From the NCBI RefSeq assembly GCF_052116585.1, contig NZ_JBQKKT010000004.1:62001-126000 (forward strand): a stretch of DNA of 64,000 nt, given 5' to 3'. Position numbers and translations under genes: made by a program. How positions within the stretch are numbered: the first letter of the stretch is position 1; each line of letters begins with the position of its first letter. The stretch is from Luteococcus sp052116585. GTDB taxonomy: Bacteria; Actinomycetota; Actinomycetes; Propionibacteriales; Propionibacteriaceae. The notes beneath the pieces were generated by a model. The model searched no databases, had not been told where the DNA came from, and worked only from the letters and a program-made list of their open reading frames with translations. Below, in pieces: positions 49,307-58,785 of this stretch.

Positions 49307-50821
49307 GTGCCCACTCCACGCGTGCCCAGCACCCTCACCGCAGGTGCCATCGTCCCCACCGTCGACCTCGTCGCCCGAGCGCCCAAGGACACGGACTACG
49401 TGGTGGTCGGGGTCACCGGAAGCAGCGAGCAGCCGACGCTCGTGGGGGTTCCCTCCGAGGTGGACAAGGCGTCACCTGCCCCACTGGCCCAGATCGCCCG
49501 CGACCTGGGAGCCAAGCCCGAGGCCGGCAAGGTCTGCATCCTGCCCCGCTTCGGCTCCCAGCTGGTGGCCGTCGGTCTGGGCATCGACGAGCTGACGCCT
49601 GAGCAGTTGCGCCGCAGCTGCGGAAACGCGCTGCGTGAGATCGCCGGCCGCGCCGGGGATTCCTCCCTGCACGTCGTGCTGAGCCTGGAGACCGCCGAAT
49701 CCGAACTGGTCCGCGCCGCCATAGAGGGTGCGGTGTTGGGCGCCTACACCTTCACCAAGGTGGGGTCGCAGCCCAAGCGCCCGATCGAGAAGATCAGCGT
49801 GGTCACCAGCCTGGGTGGAGCCCCGGCGAAGCAGGCCGTCGCCGATGCCCTGGCCATCTCCCAGGCCGTGCTCGTGGCCCGCGAGTGGATCAACGCCCCG
49901 GCCAACCTGCTCTACCCCGAGAGCTTCGCCGACGAGGTCCGCCAGATCACCAAGGGCACCAAGCTCGAGGTGGAGGTGCTGGACGAGAAGCAGCTGGCCA
50001 AGGAGGGCTACGGGGGCATCATGGCCGTGGGTGGCGGCTCGGAGCGTGCACCCCGTCTGGTGCGCGTGGAGCACAAGCCCCGCGGCGCCAAGAACCACCT
50101 GGTGCTCGTCGGAAAGGGCATCACCTTTGACACCGGAGGCCTCAACCTCAAGCCGGCCGATGGCATGTACACCATGAAGTGCGACATGTCCGGTGCCGCC
50201 GCGGTACTGGCCGCCACTCGGGCGATCGCCGAGCTCGGACTGTCCGTGCACGTCACCACCTACGCGTCGATGGCGGAGAACATGCCGTCGGGCAGCTCCT
50301 ACCGCCCCAGTGACGTGATCACCATGTACGGCGGCACCACCGTGGAGAATGTCAACTCCGACGCCGAGGGCCGGATCGTGATGGCGGACGCCCTGGCGCG
50401 CTCCCAGGCCGACAAGCCCGATCTCGTGGTGGACGTCGCCACCCTGACCGGCGCCTGCATGGTGGCGCTCGGCAATCGCATCGCTGGCCTGATGAGCTCG
50501 GACGACGCGACGGCCGACATCCTGCTGGATGCCGCCGAGACGGCGGGCGAGGACTTCTGGCAGCTGCCGATTCCGGAGCACATCCGCAAGGGCCTCGAGT
50601 CCAAGGTGGCCGATCTGAAGTCGAGCGGTTCCCGCATGGGCGGGGCCATGGCCGCGGCGGCCTTCCTGCAGCACTTCGTCGGGGAGGACACAGCCTGGGC
50701 CCACCTGGACATCGCCGGTCCTGCCTTCAACGACGAGGCCCCCTATGACTACGTGCCCACCGGCGGAACGGGTCACGCCGTCCGGACGCTGGTCGAGCTG
50801 GCTCGCAGCTTGCAGGACTGA
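49307..50821 (+). CDS. pepB: Leucyl aminopeptidase (M17)
   Basis: 504 aa. An N-terminal macro-like domain is followed by the di-metal catalytic domain: GKGITFDTGGLNLKP, MKCDMSGAAAV and NVNSDAEGRIVMADAL (canonical NTDAEGRL with Thr to Ser). The terminal VPTGGTGHAVRTLVEL is typical. GTG at 49307 with AAAGG about nine bases upstream; the open frame extends upstream without a site. Releases N-terminal residues in peptide turnover and glutathione-type metabolism. Confidence 0.93.
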   Translation: MPTPRVPSTLTAGAIVPTVDLVARAPKDTDYVVVGVTGSSEQPTLVGVPSEVDKASPAPLAQIARDLGAKPEAGKVCILPRFGSQLVAVGLGIDELTPEQLRRSCGNALREIAGRAGDSSLHVVLSLETAESELVRAAIEGAVLGAYTFTKVGSQPKRPIEKISVVTSLGGAPAKQAVADALAISQAVLVAREWINAPANLLYPESFADEVRQITKGTKLEVEVLDEKQLAKEGYGGIMAVGGGSERAPRLVRVEHKPRGAKNHLVLVGKGITFDTGGLNLKPADGMYTMKCDMSGAAAVLAATRAIAELGLSVHVTTYASMAENMPSGSSYRPSDVITMYGGTTVENVNSDAEGRIVMADALARSQADKPDLVVDVATLTGACMVALGNRIAGLMSSDDATADILLDAAETAGEDFWQLPIPEHIRKGLESKVADLKSSGSRMGGAMAAAAFLQHFVGEDTAWAHLDIAGPAFNDEAPYDYVPTGGTGHAVRTLVELARSLQD

Positions 50822-50844
50822 GCTGGCTCGCAGCTTGCAGGACT
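50795..50844. repeat. Exact 25-bp tandem duplication across the pepB stop codon
   Basis: The 25 bases starting GAGCTGGCTCGCAGCTTGCA occur twice without a mismatch (50795-50819, 50820-50844). The stop TGA (50819-50821) spans the junction; the second copy is non-coding. Confidence 0.95.
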
Positions 50845-51037
50845 GAGCACGCGGGACGCCAGCAGGAGACACGGGGGTGGGAGAGGTCCGGCAGGGCCTC
50901 TCCCACCCCCTGTCTGCGCAGCGCACCGCCCACGGGTAAGCGATGGGCAAAAAGCCGCTGACCGCGTGTGTCATCGGTGCCGGTTGGAGATAGGCTGGCC
51001 GAGACAACCCATGGCATTGCAAAGGAGCCCGAACCTC

Positions 51038-52831
51038 ATGGCGACCGAAGTCACACTTCCGGCACTTGGTGAAAGCGTCACTGAAGGCACCATCTCCCGA
51101 TGGCTGAAGGCCGTCGGCGACCGCGTTGAGGTCGACGAGGCCCTCGTCGAGGTCTCCACCGACAAGGTCGACACCGAGATCCCATCCCCCGCCGCAGGCG
51201 TGGTCCTCGAGATCCGCGTCGCCGAGGACGATGTCGCCGAGGTCGGCGCAGTCCTGGCCGTGATCGGCGAGGAGTCCGAGGCTGGCCAGGGCGGTGGCGA
51301 GGCTCCCGCAGCCCCGGCCGCCGAGGCAGCCGACGAGGCTCCCGCCGAGGAGATCGTCCAGGCGCAGGAGGAGACCAACCAGAGCGAGGCTGCTCCGGCC
51401 GATCCCTCGGCTGCCGAGGTTCCCGCTGGCTCCGCCGAGGGCACCGAGGTCACGCTGCCCGCACTGGGCGAGTCCGTCACCGAGGGCACCATCAGCCGTT
51501 GGCTCAAGGAGATCGGTGAGACCGTCGAGGCCGACGAGCCGCTCGTCGAGGTCTCCACCGACAAGGTGGACACCGAGATCCCCGCGCCCGCCGCTGGCAC
51601 GCTGCTGGAGATCCGGGTCAAGGAGGACGAGGTTGCCGAGGTCGGCGCCGTGCTCGCCATCATCGGTGATGCCTCCGCCCAGGCCGCTCCCGCTGCTCCG
51701 GCCGCCGCTCCCGAGCAGCCCGCCGCCGAGGCAGAGAAGCCGCAGGAGCCGCAGGCTCCCGAGTCGGTGCCCGCCGAGGCCGTCGAGCAGGATGCCCCGC
51801 AGGCCGAGGAGCAGAAGCAGCCCTCCACACCTGCGCAGCCCGAGGTGGGCGAGCCCGGCTCCACCCCGCGTCACGCCGAGGGTGAGAGCACCCCGTACGT
51901 GACCCCGCTGGTGCGCAAGCTGGCCGCGGAGAATGACATCGACCTGAACACGCTGACCGGTACCGGCGTCGGTGGCCGCATCCGCAAGCAGGACGTCCTG
52001 GCCGCAGCCGAGGCCAAGAAGGCTCCGGCCGCTCCTGCAGCCCCGGCTGCCCCCAGCGCACCGGCCGCCCCCAGCGCACCGGCCGCCTCCTCCGCCCCGA
52101 AGGGTGCCGACCCGAGCAAGCGTGGCACCACGGAGAAGATGAGCCGCCTGCGTCAGACGATCGCCAAGCGCATGGCCGAGTCGCTGCAGACCTCGGCCCA
52201 GCTGACCGCGACCGTCGAGGTGGACCTGACGAAGATCTCCCAGCTGCGGGCGCAGCACAAGGAGGACTTCAAGAAGCGCGAGGGCGCCTCGCTGAGCTAC
52301 CTCCCCTTCATCACGAAGGCGAGCATCGAGGCCCTGAAGCAGTTCCCCTTCGTCAACGCGACGATCGAGGGCGATCAGGTGACCTACCACGACGTCGAGC
52401 ACATCGGCATCGCCGTGGACACCGAGAAGGGCCTGCTGGTGCCGGTGGTCAAGGATGCCGGTGACCTGAACATCGCCGGTCTGGCCAAGAAGATCGCCGA
52501 TCTGGCCGCTCGCACCCGTGAGAACAAGGTCATGCCCGACGAGCTGAGCGGTGGCACCTTCACCATCACGAACTACGGCTCGGCCGGCACCCTGTTCGAC
52601 ACCCCGATCATCAACCAGCCGCAGGTGGCCATCCTGGGCACGGGCGCGCTGGTGAAGCGCCCGATGGTGATGGAGATCAATGGGGCCGACGTGATCGCCG
52701 TCCGCGACATGATGTACCTGTCGCTGACCTACGATCACCGACTGATCGACGGCGCCAAGGCCGCGCTCTTCCTGGCCGCGGTGAAGAACCGCCTGGAGGA
52801 GGGCGACTTCGCCGGCGAGCTCGGCGCCTGA
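51038..52831 (+). CDS. sucB: 2-oxoacid dehydrogenase E2 component (dihydrolipoamide acyltransferase)
   Basis: 597 aa. Two lipoyl domains (about residues 1-78 and 136-213), each with the lipoylated lysine in STDKVDTEIP, are joined by Ala/Pro/Glu linkers. A peripheral-subunit-binding domain follows (VTPLVRKLAAENDIDL...GGRIRKQDVL), then an Ala-Pro hinge and the catalytic domain with MSRLRQTIAKRMAESL and the active site YDHRLIDGAKAALFL. In actinobacteria such an E2 can serve both pyruvate and 2-oxoglutarate dehydrogenases. ATG at 51038 with AAAGGAG ten bases upstream. Position equals Rv2215 (dlaT). Confidence 0.93.
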   Translation: MATEVTLPALGESVTEGTISRWLKAVGDRVEVDEALVEVSTDKVDTEIPSPAAGVVLEIRVAEDDVAEVGAVLAVIGEESEAGQGGGEAPAAPAAEAADEAPAEEIVQAQEETNQSEAAPADPSAAEVPAGSAEGTEVTLPALGESVTEGTISRWLKEIGETVEADEPLVEVSTDKVDTEIPAPAAGTLLEIRVKEDEVAEVGAVLAIIGDASAQAAPAAPAAAPEQPAAEAEKPQEPQAPESVPAEAVEQDAPQAEEQKQPSTPAQPEVGEPGSTPRHAEGESTPYVTPLVRKLAAENDIDLNTLTGTGVGGRIRKQDVLAAAEAKKAPAAPAAPAAPSAPAAPSAPAASSAPKGADPSKRGTTEKMSRLRQTIAKRMAESLQTSAQLTATVEVDLTKISQLRAQHKEDFKKREGASLSYLPFITKASIEALKQFPFVNATIEGDQVTYHDVEHIGIAVDTEKGLLVPVVKDAGDLNIAGLAKKIADLAARTRENKVMPDELSGGTFTITNYGSAGTLFDTPIINQPQVAILGTGALVKRPMVMEINGADVIAVRDMMYLSLTYDHRLIDGAKAALFLAAVKNRLEEGDFAGELGA

Positions 52832-52860
52832 TCCCAGGAGCCCGCAGCACCGAAGGACCC

Positions 52861-52896
52861 GCACGGGCCCGCACCCCATGGGGTGCGGGCCCGTGC
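52861..52896 (+). terminator. Terminator after sucB
   Basis: A 36-bp perfect palindrome: 17-bp arms GCACGGGCCCGCACCCC and complement around AT, 29 bp after the sucB stop. No U-tract. Confidence 0.8.
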
Positions 52897-53046
52897 CCGT
52901 CCCGGGTCGGGGCGGTGGTGGGCTGGGCCGCTGCGCGAACCCAGCCCCCCCAGGCGGTCCCGCTCTGCAAGAAGGCTGAGGAAGGCTAGGATTGGCAGCC
53001 GGCGGCCGCGATGGCCACCACCAACGTCGAGCGATGATCCGGAGCA

Positions 53047-53805
53047 ATGATGGCGAGCGAGAAGGCCAAGGAACTGGCGGCCAAGCAGAAGGCCCAGGTC
53101 AAGGCGGAGAAGGAGCGCAAGAAGAACTCCACCGACCCGCGTGACTGGGGTCAGATCCGCCAGATCAAGGAGAGCTACCGCATCACCGCGGAACACGACC
53201 CGCAGTTGCCGATGGTGCTGGCGGCGGGCTTCTTCGGCCCCTTGTTACTCGGCATCCTGCTGGGCTTCCTGGTCAAGCCGATGTGGGCCTGGGTGCTCCT
53301 GGGCATCATGGCCGGCCTGACCCTGGCGATGTTCCTGTTCACCCGTCGGGTCAAGAATTCCGTCTACAAGCGCTATGAGGGGCAGCCCGGTTCGGCCGAG
53401 ATCGCCCTCAACATGCTGCCCAAGGGGTGGAGCTCGACGCCCGTCATCAACGCCACCCGCCAGATGGACGTGGTGCACCGCGCCGTGGGTCCGGGCGGCC
53501 TGATCCTCGTCGGCGAAGGTGATCCCCAGCGTCTGAAGTCGCTGCTGGCCACCGAGGTCAAGCGTCACGAGCAGACTGCCTACGGCGTCAAGGTGCACAC
53601 CATCCAGATGGGTGAGGAGCCGGGTCAGGTACCGCTGGCCAAGCTGGCCGACCACATCAAGAAGATGCCCAAGCAGCTGGACCAACTGCAGATCGACGAC
53701 GTGAACAAGCGTCTGCGCGCCATGGACGCCGTCCGTTCGCGGATGCCGCTGCCCAAGGGTCCGCTCCCCCAGCAGACCTCGCGTCGTGCCATGCGCGGCC
53801 GCTGA
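53047..53805 (+). CDS. DUF4191 membrane protein
   Basis: 252 aa. A lysine-rich N-terminus (KAKELAAKQKAQVKAEKERKKN) is followed by QIRQIKESYRITAEHDPQLPMVL, two transmembrane helices (FFGPLLLGILLGFLV and WAWVLLGIMAGLTLAMFLF) and a soluble domain with VVHRAVGPGGLILVGEGDP. ATG at 53047 (or 53050) has CCGGAG upstream. It corresponds to Rv2219. A TAGGAT hexamer near 52988 may be its -10. Function unknown. Confidence 0.87.
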   Translation: MMASEKAKELAAKQKAQVKAEKERKKNSTDPRDWGQIRQIKESYRITAEHDPQLPMVLAAGFFGPLLLGILLGFLVKPMWAWVLLGIMAGLTLAMFLFTRRVKNSVYKRYEGQPGSAEIALNMLPKGWSSTPVINATRQMDVVHRAVGPGGLILVGEGDPQRLKSLLATEVKRHEQTAYGVKVHTIQMGEEPGQVPLAKLADHIKKMPKQLDQLQIDDVNKRLRAMDAVRSRMPLPKGPLPQQTSRRAMRGR

Positions 53806-53808
53806 CCC

Positions 53809-55611
53809 GTGGCAGCCCAGAACATCCTCAATGCCGAACAGGTCACCAAGACCTACGGCACCCGCACCCTGCTGGACCAGGTCTCGCTCGGCCTGGCCAA
53901 GGGAGACGTGATCGGAGTCGTCGGACGCAATGGCGACGGGAAGTCCACCCTGCTCAAGGTGCTCACCGGCGCGATCGAACCCGATTCCGGCCGGGTGACC
54001 CGCACCGGCAGTGTGTCGATCGGGGTACTCACCCAGGCCGAACAGGTCCGTGAGGGCGAGACGGTTCGCGACCTGATCGTCGCGGGTGAGCCCGACCACG
54101 TCTGGGCCCGGGACGCCTACCGTCGGGCCGTGGTGGAGCACCTGCTGGCCGACATCGACCTGGACGCCGAGCTCTCCCGACTGTCCGGTGGTGAGCGTCG
54201 ACGTGCCGGGCTGGTCAGCCTGATGTTCGGCAACCATGACCTGCTGGTCCTCGACGAGCCAACCAACCATCTGGACGTTGAGGCGGTGGCGTGGCTGGCG
54301 GACCACCTGAACACCCTGCAGCAGCGCAACATCGCCATGTTGGTGGTCAGCCATGACCGCTGGTTCCTGGACGCCATCTGCAACCGGGTCTGGGAGGTGC
54401 ATGACGGCGTCGTGGATCCCTACGACGGTGGCTATGCCGCCTACGTGCTGGCCCGGGCGGAGCGGGCCCGACAGGCCGCCGCCAACGAGGCCCGCCGCCA
54501 GAACCTCGTCCGCAAGGAGCTCGCCTGGCTGCGTCGCGGTGCACCGGCCCGCACGTCGAAGCCGAAGTTCCGGATCGAGGCGGCCAACACCTTGATCGAG
54601 GACGTTCCTCCCCCACGGGACCGGTTGGCGCTCGAACAGTTCAGCGTGAGCCGTCTGGGCAAGGACGTCTTCGATCTGGAGGACGTGACGCTGCGCTTCG
54701 GGGAACGGACCCTGCTCAACCAGCTCACCTGGTCGATCGGTCCGGGAGACCGGATTGGGCTGCTGGGCGTCAACGGGGCCGGGAAGACCACGCTGCTGAG
54801 CCTGCTCTCCCACGATCTCGAACCCACGTCGGGGCGGGTCAAGCAGGGCAAGACGCTGCGGCTGGGCCATCTCAGCCAGCATGTCGGTGAGCTCGACGAC
54901 GGCGAGACCGTGCTGGAGAGCGTGAACCGCATCAAGGCGGAGACCAAACTGGCCACCGGCAAGGACGCCAGCGCCTCCAACCTGTTGCAGGAGTTCGGCT
55001 TCACCGGCGAGAAGCTGGTCACCCGCATCGGTGAGTTGTCCGGCGGCGAGCGGCGTCGGCTGAGTTTCCTGCGGATCCTCATGCAGGAGCCCAATGTCCT
55101 GCTGCTGGACGAGCCGACCAATGACCTGGACATCGACACCCTGACCGTGATCGAGGACTATCTGGACACGTGGCCGGGAACGATGATCGTCGTCAGCCAT
55201 GACCGGTACTTCCTGGAGCGCGTCACCGACCACATCTACGCCCTGATGGGCGACGGCCGGTGCGTGCTGCTGCCGGGCGGAGTGGACCAGTACCTCGAGC
55301 ACCGACGCACGCGGGACGCGGGCCCGGGCAAGAGTGTCACCGTGGGAGCCACTGCGGAGGTGCCGGCCAGCGGTGCTCCGTCCGGCCCCAGCGCGGCACA
55401 GGTGCGTCAGGCCAAGAAGGAGATGAACCGGATCGACGGGCAACTCACCAAGCTGCGGGCCCGGATGGAGAAGTTGCACGCGCAGATGGCGGGCGCGGCG
55501 AGCGACTACACCCGACTGGCCGAACTCCAGGCGGAACTCCAGGTGGCCACTGACGAGGCCGACGAGTTGGAACTCGCCTGGTTGGAGGCTGCCGAGACGG
55601 CTGAGGGCTGA
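53809..55611 (+). CDS. uup: ABC-F ATPase, Uup-type
   Basis: 600 aa with two ATPase domains and no membrane segment. Walker A sites are GRNGDGKST (Asp in place of the usual Ala/Ser) and GVNGAGKTT; signatures LSGGERRRAGL and LSGGERRRLSF; Walker B LLVLDEPTNHLD and VLLLDEPTNDLD. The interdomain linker AWLRRGAPARTSKPKFRIEAA and a C-terminal coiled coil (QVRQAKKEMNRIDGQLTKLRARMEKL) are Uup hallmarks. Such proteins act on ribosomes or at replication intermediates. GTG at 53809 follows DUF4191 after three bases. Confidence 0.9.
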   Translation: MAAQNILNAEQVTKTYGTRTLLDQVSLGLAKGDVIGVVGRNGDGKSTLLKVLTGAIEPDSGRVTRTGSVSIGVLTQAEQVREGETVRDLIVAGEPDHVWARDAYRRAVVEHLLADIDLDAELSRLSGGERRRAGLVSLMFGNHDLLVLDEPTNHLDVEAVAWLADHLNTLQQRNIAMLVVSHDRWFLDAICNRVWEVHDGVVDPYDGGYAAYVLARAERARQAAANEARRQNLVRKELAWLRRGAPARTSKPKFRIEAANTLIEDVPPPRDRLALEQFSVSRLGKDVFDLEDVTLRFGERTLLNQLTWSIGPGDRIGLLGVNGAGKTTLLSLLSHDLEPTSGRVKQGKTLRLGHLSQHVGELDDGETVLESVNRIKAETKLATGKDASASNLLQEFGFTGEKLVTRIGELSGGERRRLSFLRILMQEPNVLLLDEPTNDLDIDTLTVIEDYLDTWPGTMIVVSHDRYFLERVTDHIYALMGDGRCVLLPGGVDQYLEHRRTRDAGPGKSVTVGATAEVPASGAPSGPSAAQVRQAKKEMNRIDGQLTKLRARMEKLHAQMAGAASDYTRLAELQAELQVATDEADELELAWLEAAETAEG

Positions 55612-55669
55612 GCCGGCAACTTCGTTCATCTGCTTAGCTGGTTGGAAAGCGTGCGTCAGATCTTGGTCG

Positions 55670-55706
55670 GCACGTCACCCGCACGTCACTGTTGCATCCA
55701 TAGCGT
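55670..55706 (+). promoter_or_regulatory. Direct repeat GCACGTCAC x2 (11-bp period) and -10 element
   Basis: GCACGTCAC occurs at 55670-55678 and 55681-55689, an 11-bp period, and ends 11 bp before TAGCGT (55701-55706). The layout and core CGTCACC resemble actinobacterial PHO boxes bound by PhoP; the downstream gene is a secreted phosphoesterase. Confidence 0.5.
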
Positions 55707-55756
55707 GGTGCTGCGCCCATCGGGGCGCAACACCCCCCTTGGAAGGAAGAACAGCG

Positions 55757-57559
55757 ATGTCCACTCCTGCCCGCTCCCGTCGTGCCGCCCTGCTGGGCGG
55801 CCTGTCCGCGCTGGCGCTGACCGCCAGCCTGGTCTCCCCCACACCCGTCGCCAGCGCCGTTCCCGAGCAAGCTGCCGACCAGACCTACCGCGGCTCCGTC
55901 CAGGTGGTCCCCGGCAAGAACCCGAAGTCGCGCGTGCTGAAGGGCACCGTCTACGTGGATGCCGACCGTGACTCGGTCAAGGATGCCGATGAGAAGGGCA
56001 TCCGCGGCGTGGCGGTCTCCAATGGTCGCGATGTCGTGACCACCGATCGCAACGGCAACTACACCCTGCGCGTGGATGACAACACCACCGTCTTCATCAC
56101 CCAGCCCGCCGGCTACCAGGTTCCGGTCGACGAGGCGAATGTGGCGCAATTCTTCTACAACCACATGCCCCAGGGCTCGCCGAAGCTCAAGTTCGGCGGT
56201 ATCAAGCCCACCGGCCCGCTGCCCAAGGCCGTCAACTTCGGCCTGGTGGAGAGCCCCGCCACCGCCTCCGGTGAGCAGGACTGCATCATCGGTGGTGACA
56301 TCCAGACCTACAAGAAGAAGGAGGCCGAGTACGCCGCGAAGGGCGCCTTCACCGATCTGGCTGCCCGTGACGACTACCGCGGCTGCGGCGCCCTGTTCAT
56401 CGGCGACATCGTGGGCGATGACCTGAGCCTCTACCCCGGCATCCGCGAGCTGACCAGCAAGCTCAACGGCCCGGCCCGTTTCCTGCCCGGCAACCATGAC
56501 CTGGATTTCGACGCCAAGAGCCGCTCGCACGCCTTTGACACCTTCCGCAACAACTTCGGCCCCACCTACCACTCCTACGACGTCGGCCGTGCCCACGTCA
56601 TCTCGCTCGACACCGTGCAGTACCCCGCTGTGGGCCGCAACTACAACGGCGCCCTGGGCAAGCAGCAGATCGAGTGGCTCAAGAAGGACCTGGCCCGCGT
56701 GCCCAAGAACAAGCTCATCGTGGTGGCCGGCCACATCCCGCTGCTGACCTATGCCGACCAGGGCAGTGAGCAGCACCAGATCGACGAGGTGGCCCAGGTC
56801 TACAAGCTCCTCAAGGGCCGCAAGGCCGTCGCCGTCTCGGGCCACACCCACAGCATCGAGAACATGGTCAAGGGCGACTCCCTTGCTGGCTGGGAGGACA
56901 TCTTCGGCGTCGCCGGTCTGCCCTTCCACCACATCACCTCCGGCGCCATCTCCGGTGACTGGTACAGCGGCCGCCTCCTGGAGGGCGGCTACCCCGTGGC
57001 TGTCCAGCGCGACGGTGGCCTGCCGGGCGTCGTGACCCTGGACATCAAGGGCAACCGCTACACCGAGCGGTTCACCGTGCGCGGTGACAAGGGTGGCGAC
57101 CAGATGGCCCTGGGCCTGAACACCCCCGCCTACCGCGAGTGGTACCGCAAGAGCCGGCCTGCCAAGGGCAAGCCGAAGCCGGGCAATGCCGCCGCCATGG
57201 CCGATCCGCTCAAGGTGTCCAAGGCTGACCTTTCGGGCAGCTGGCTGACGACGAACTTCTTCATGGGCTCCACCGGCTCCACCGTCAAGGTCTCCATCGA
57301 CGGCGGCCGGGCCCAGACGGCAGTCCGCACCCAGCCGATGACCGGTGAGGGCCAGTACGTCGGACCGGAATACTCCGACCCGTCCGCGGTGCAGGAGCAG
57401 CTGGTCAATGGCGGTTCACTGGCCGACCGCTCGATGCACCTGTGGCGCCAGAGCCTGCCGACCGACCTGGAGGTGGGCAAGCACACCGCCACCGTCCGCG
57501 CCACGGACCGCCACGGCCGGGTCTCCACGGAGAAGATCACCTTCGAGGTGACCGAGTGA
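55757..57559 (+). CDS. Secreted calcineurin-like metallophosphoesterase
   Basis: 600 aa. A signal peptide with twin arginine (SRRAALLGGLSALALTASLV) suggests Tat or Sec export. An SdrD-like beta domain (residues 45-110: VYVDADRDSVKDADEKGIRGV) precedes the phosphoesterase domain with GGDIQ, LFIGDIVGDDL, FLPGNHDLD, VVAGHIPLL and SGHTHS, which carry the di-metal ligands. A C-terminal beta-rich domain of the same family closes the protein. ATG at 55757 has GGAAGGAAGA upstream. Substrate unknown; phosphate scavenging is suggested by the upstream repeat. Confidence 0.88.
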   Translation: MSTPARSRRAALLGGLSALALTASLVSPTPVASAVPEQAADQTYRGSVQVVPGKNPKSRVLKGTVYVDADRDSVKDADEKGIRGVAVSNGRDVVTTDRNGNYTLRVDDNTTVFITQPAGYQVPVDEANVAQFFYNHMPQGSPKLKFGGIKPTGPLPKAVNFGLVESPATASGEQDCIIGGDIQTYKKKEAEYAAKGAFTDLAARDDYRGCGALFIGDIVGDDLSLYPGIRELTSKLNGPARFLPGNHDLDFDAKSRSHAFDTFRNNFGPTYHSYDVGRAHVISLDTVQYPAVGRNYNGALGKQQIEWLKKDLARVPKNKLIVVAGHIPLLTYADQGSEQHQIDEVAQVYKLLKGRKAVAVSGHTHSIENMVKGDSLAGWEDIFGVAGLPFHHITSGAISGDWYSGRLLEGGYPVAVQRDGGLPGVVTLDIKGNRYTERFTVRGDKGGDQMALGLNTPAYREWYRKSRPAKGKPKPGNAAAMADPLKVSKADLSGSWLTTNFFMGSTGSTVKVSIDGGRAQTAVRTQPMTGEGQYVGPEYSDPSAVQEQLVNGGSLADRSMHLWRQSLPTDLEVGKHTATVRATDRHGRVSTEKITFEVTE

Positions 57560-57637
57560 TCTCCTGACCCGTCAGGCGCAGCGAGGCCGCGACCCGATGG
57601 GTCGTGGGCGTCGTCGCTCTTCCGGGCAGCCCGGCGG

Positions 57638-58771
57638 TCAGGACCCTGTGACGTCGGCGTAGACCTCGCCCAGCTCCTGCGCGATCCGCTCCGGGGCGAA
57701 GCGAGCCACCACATCGGCGCGGATGTCCTCGCGATTCCAGTCCCGGAAGTGTCCAACGAAGGTTGCGAGGTCCCTGGCCACGGACTCGGCACAGGTGCAG
57801 TCGGCGAACATGCCGACCCCCTCGTGGATGATTCCCTCCGGCCCGCCGGCCCCGCTGGCCGCCAGGACGGGCAGGCCCGATGCCATCGCCTCGATGTAGA
57901 CCACGCCGAAGGTCTCCCACTCGCTGAGCATGCAGAAGCCGTCGGCCCGGGAGAACTCTTCGGCCATCTCTGCCCGGGAGAGTTGTCCGCGCAGTTCCAC
58001 GCGTCCTTGCAGACCGGCCCCGGCGATCCGGCTCTCGATGGCGGCGCGCTCCGGCCCCTCGCCGATCAGGGTGAGGCTGACCTCGGGGCGCTGCGCGAAG
58101 GCCAGCGCGAAGGCCTCCACCAACAGCTCCATCCTCTTGCGGGGCAGCAGATTTCCCGCGCTGACCAGACGGATGCCGTCATGTGGGCGCGCCGGCCGTG
58201 CCGCGAAGGTGTCCACGTCGACGATGTTGGGCACCACCCGCACCGGACGGTGGAAATTGTCCGTCAGCACGTCGGCCAGGGCCTGGGAGACGGCCACCAC
58301 GGCATCGGCGCCCCGGTAGGCCTCGGCCGCCTTCAGGCGCAGCCCAAAGGGGATGTGGTGTGGGTGGAACTTGGAATTGTGCTCGGTGACCACCAGCGCA
58401 AAGCGGTTGCGGCGCGCACTGCGCGAGGCCGCCAGCGCGTACTTGGTGAAGTGGGCGTGCACCACGTCGGGACGGCCGTGCCGCTGCACGATCCGGTCCA
58501 GCGCCAGATCGAAGGCGCGGTCCAGCACGGCCTGGTCGACCGCGTCGGGCACCCGCCCCAACGGAATGCTGACGGTGTGCACGTCGATGCCACCGACGAC
58601 GCGGTGGAAGATGCCGAAGGGCCGCAGGCGACGCACCGAACGCACGTCGAGGGCGGCGATCGCCACGCGGTGGCCGGCCGCCCGCAGTGCCCGCGCCTGA
58701 TCCAGCTCGAAGATGCCCCACAGCGGGGTTCGACGGCTCGGCACCCCGCGGGCGACGATCACGATGAACAC
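57638..58771 (-). CDS. Family 4 glycosyltransferase
   Basis: 377 aa GT-B fold. The N-terminal acceptor half includes LWGIFELDQARALRAAGH and VVHAHFTKYALAA. The C-terminal nucleotide-sugar half has LVSAGNLLPRKRMELLVEAF, LIGEGPERAAIE, and the EX7E-type motif ADGFCMLSEWETFGVVYIEAMASGLPVLA. GTG at 58771 has CGGGAG upstream. It follows the RDD gene on the same strand within 14 bp. Donor and acceptor are unknown; glycolipid or exopolysaccharide synthesis is likely. It does not belong to the mycobacterial version of this neighbourhood. Confidence 0.87.
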   Translation of the reverse strand: MFIVIVARGVPSRRTPLWGIFELDQARALRAAGHRVAIAALDVRSVRRLRPFGIFHRVVGGIDVHTVSIPLGRVPDAVDQAVLDRAFDLALDRIVQRHGRPDVVHAHFTKYALAASRSARRNRFALVVTEHNSKFHPHHIPFGLRLKAAEAYRGADAVVAVSQALADVLTDNFHRPVRVVPNIVDVDTFAARPARPHDGIRLVSAGNLLPRKRMELLVEAFALAFAQRPEVSLTLIGEGPERAAIESRIAGAGLQGRVELRGQLSRAEMAEEFSRADGFCMLSEWETFGVVYIEAMASGLPVLAASGAGGPEGIIHEGVGMFADCTCAESVARDLATFVGHFRDWNREDIRADVVARFAPERIAQELGEVYADVTGS

Positions 58772-58785
58772 GGCAACTCCCGTCG

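Noticed and set aside
49472..53047. 1191-codon open frame on the minus strand
   Set aside because: It is antisense to pepB and sucB, whose protein families are unmistakable; it arises from strong GC bias at third codon positions.
53245..55629. 794-codon minus-strand open frame
   Set aside because: Antisense to the DUF4191 gene and uup, both with clear family motifs.
57585..57615. Terminator between the phosphoesterase and the glycosyltransferase
   Set aside because: Only a short imperfect stem (CGACCC / GGGTCG) is visible; too weak to list.
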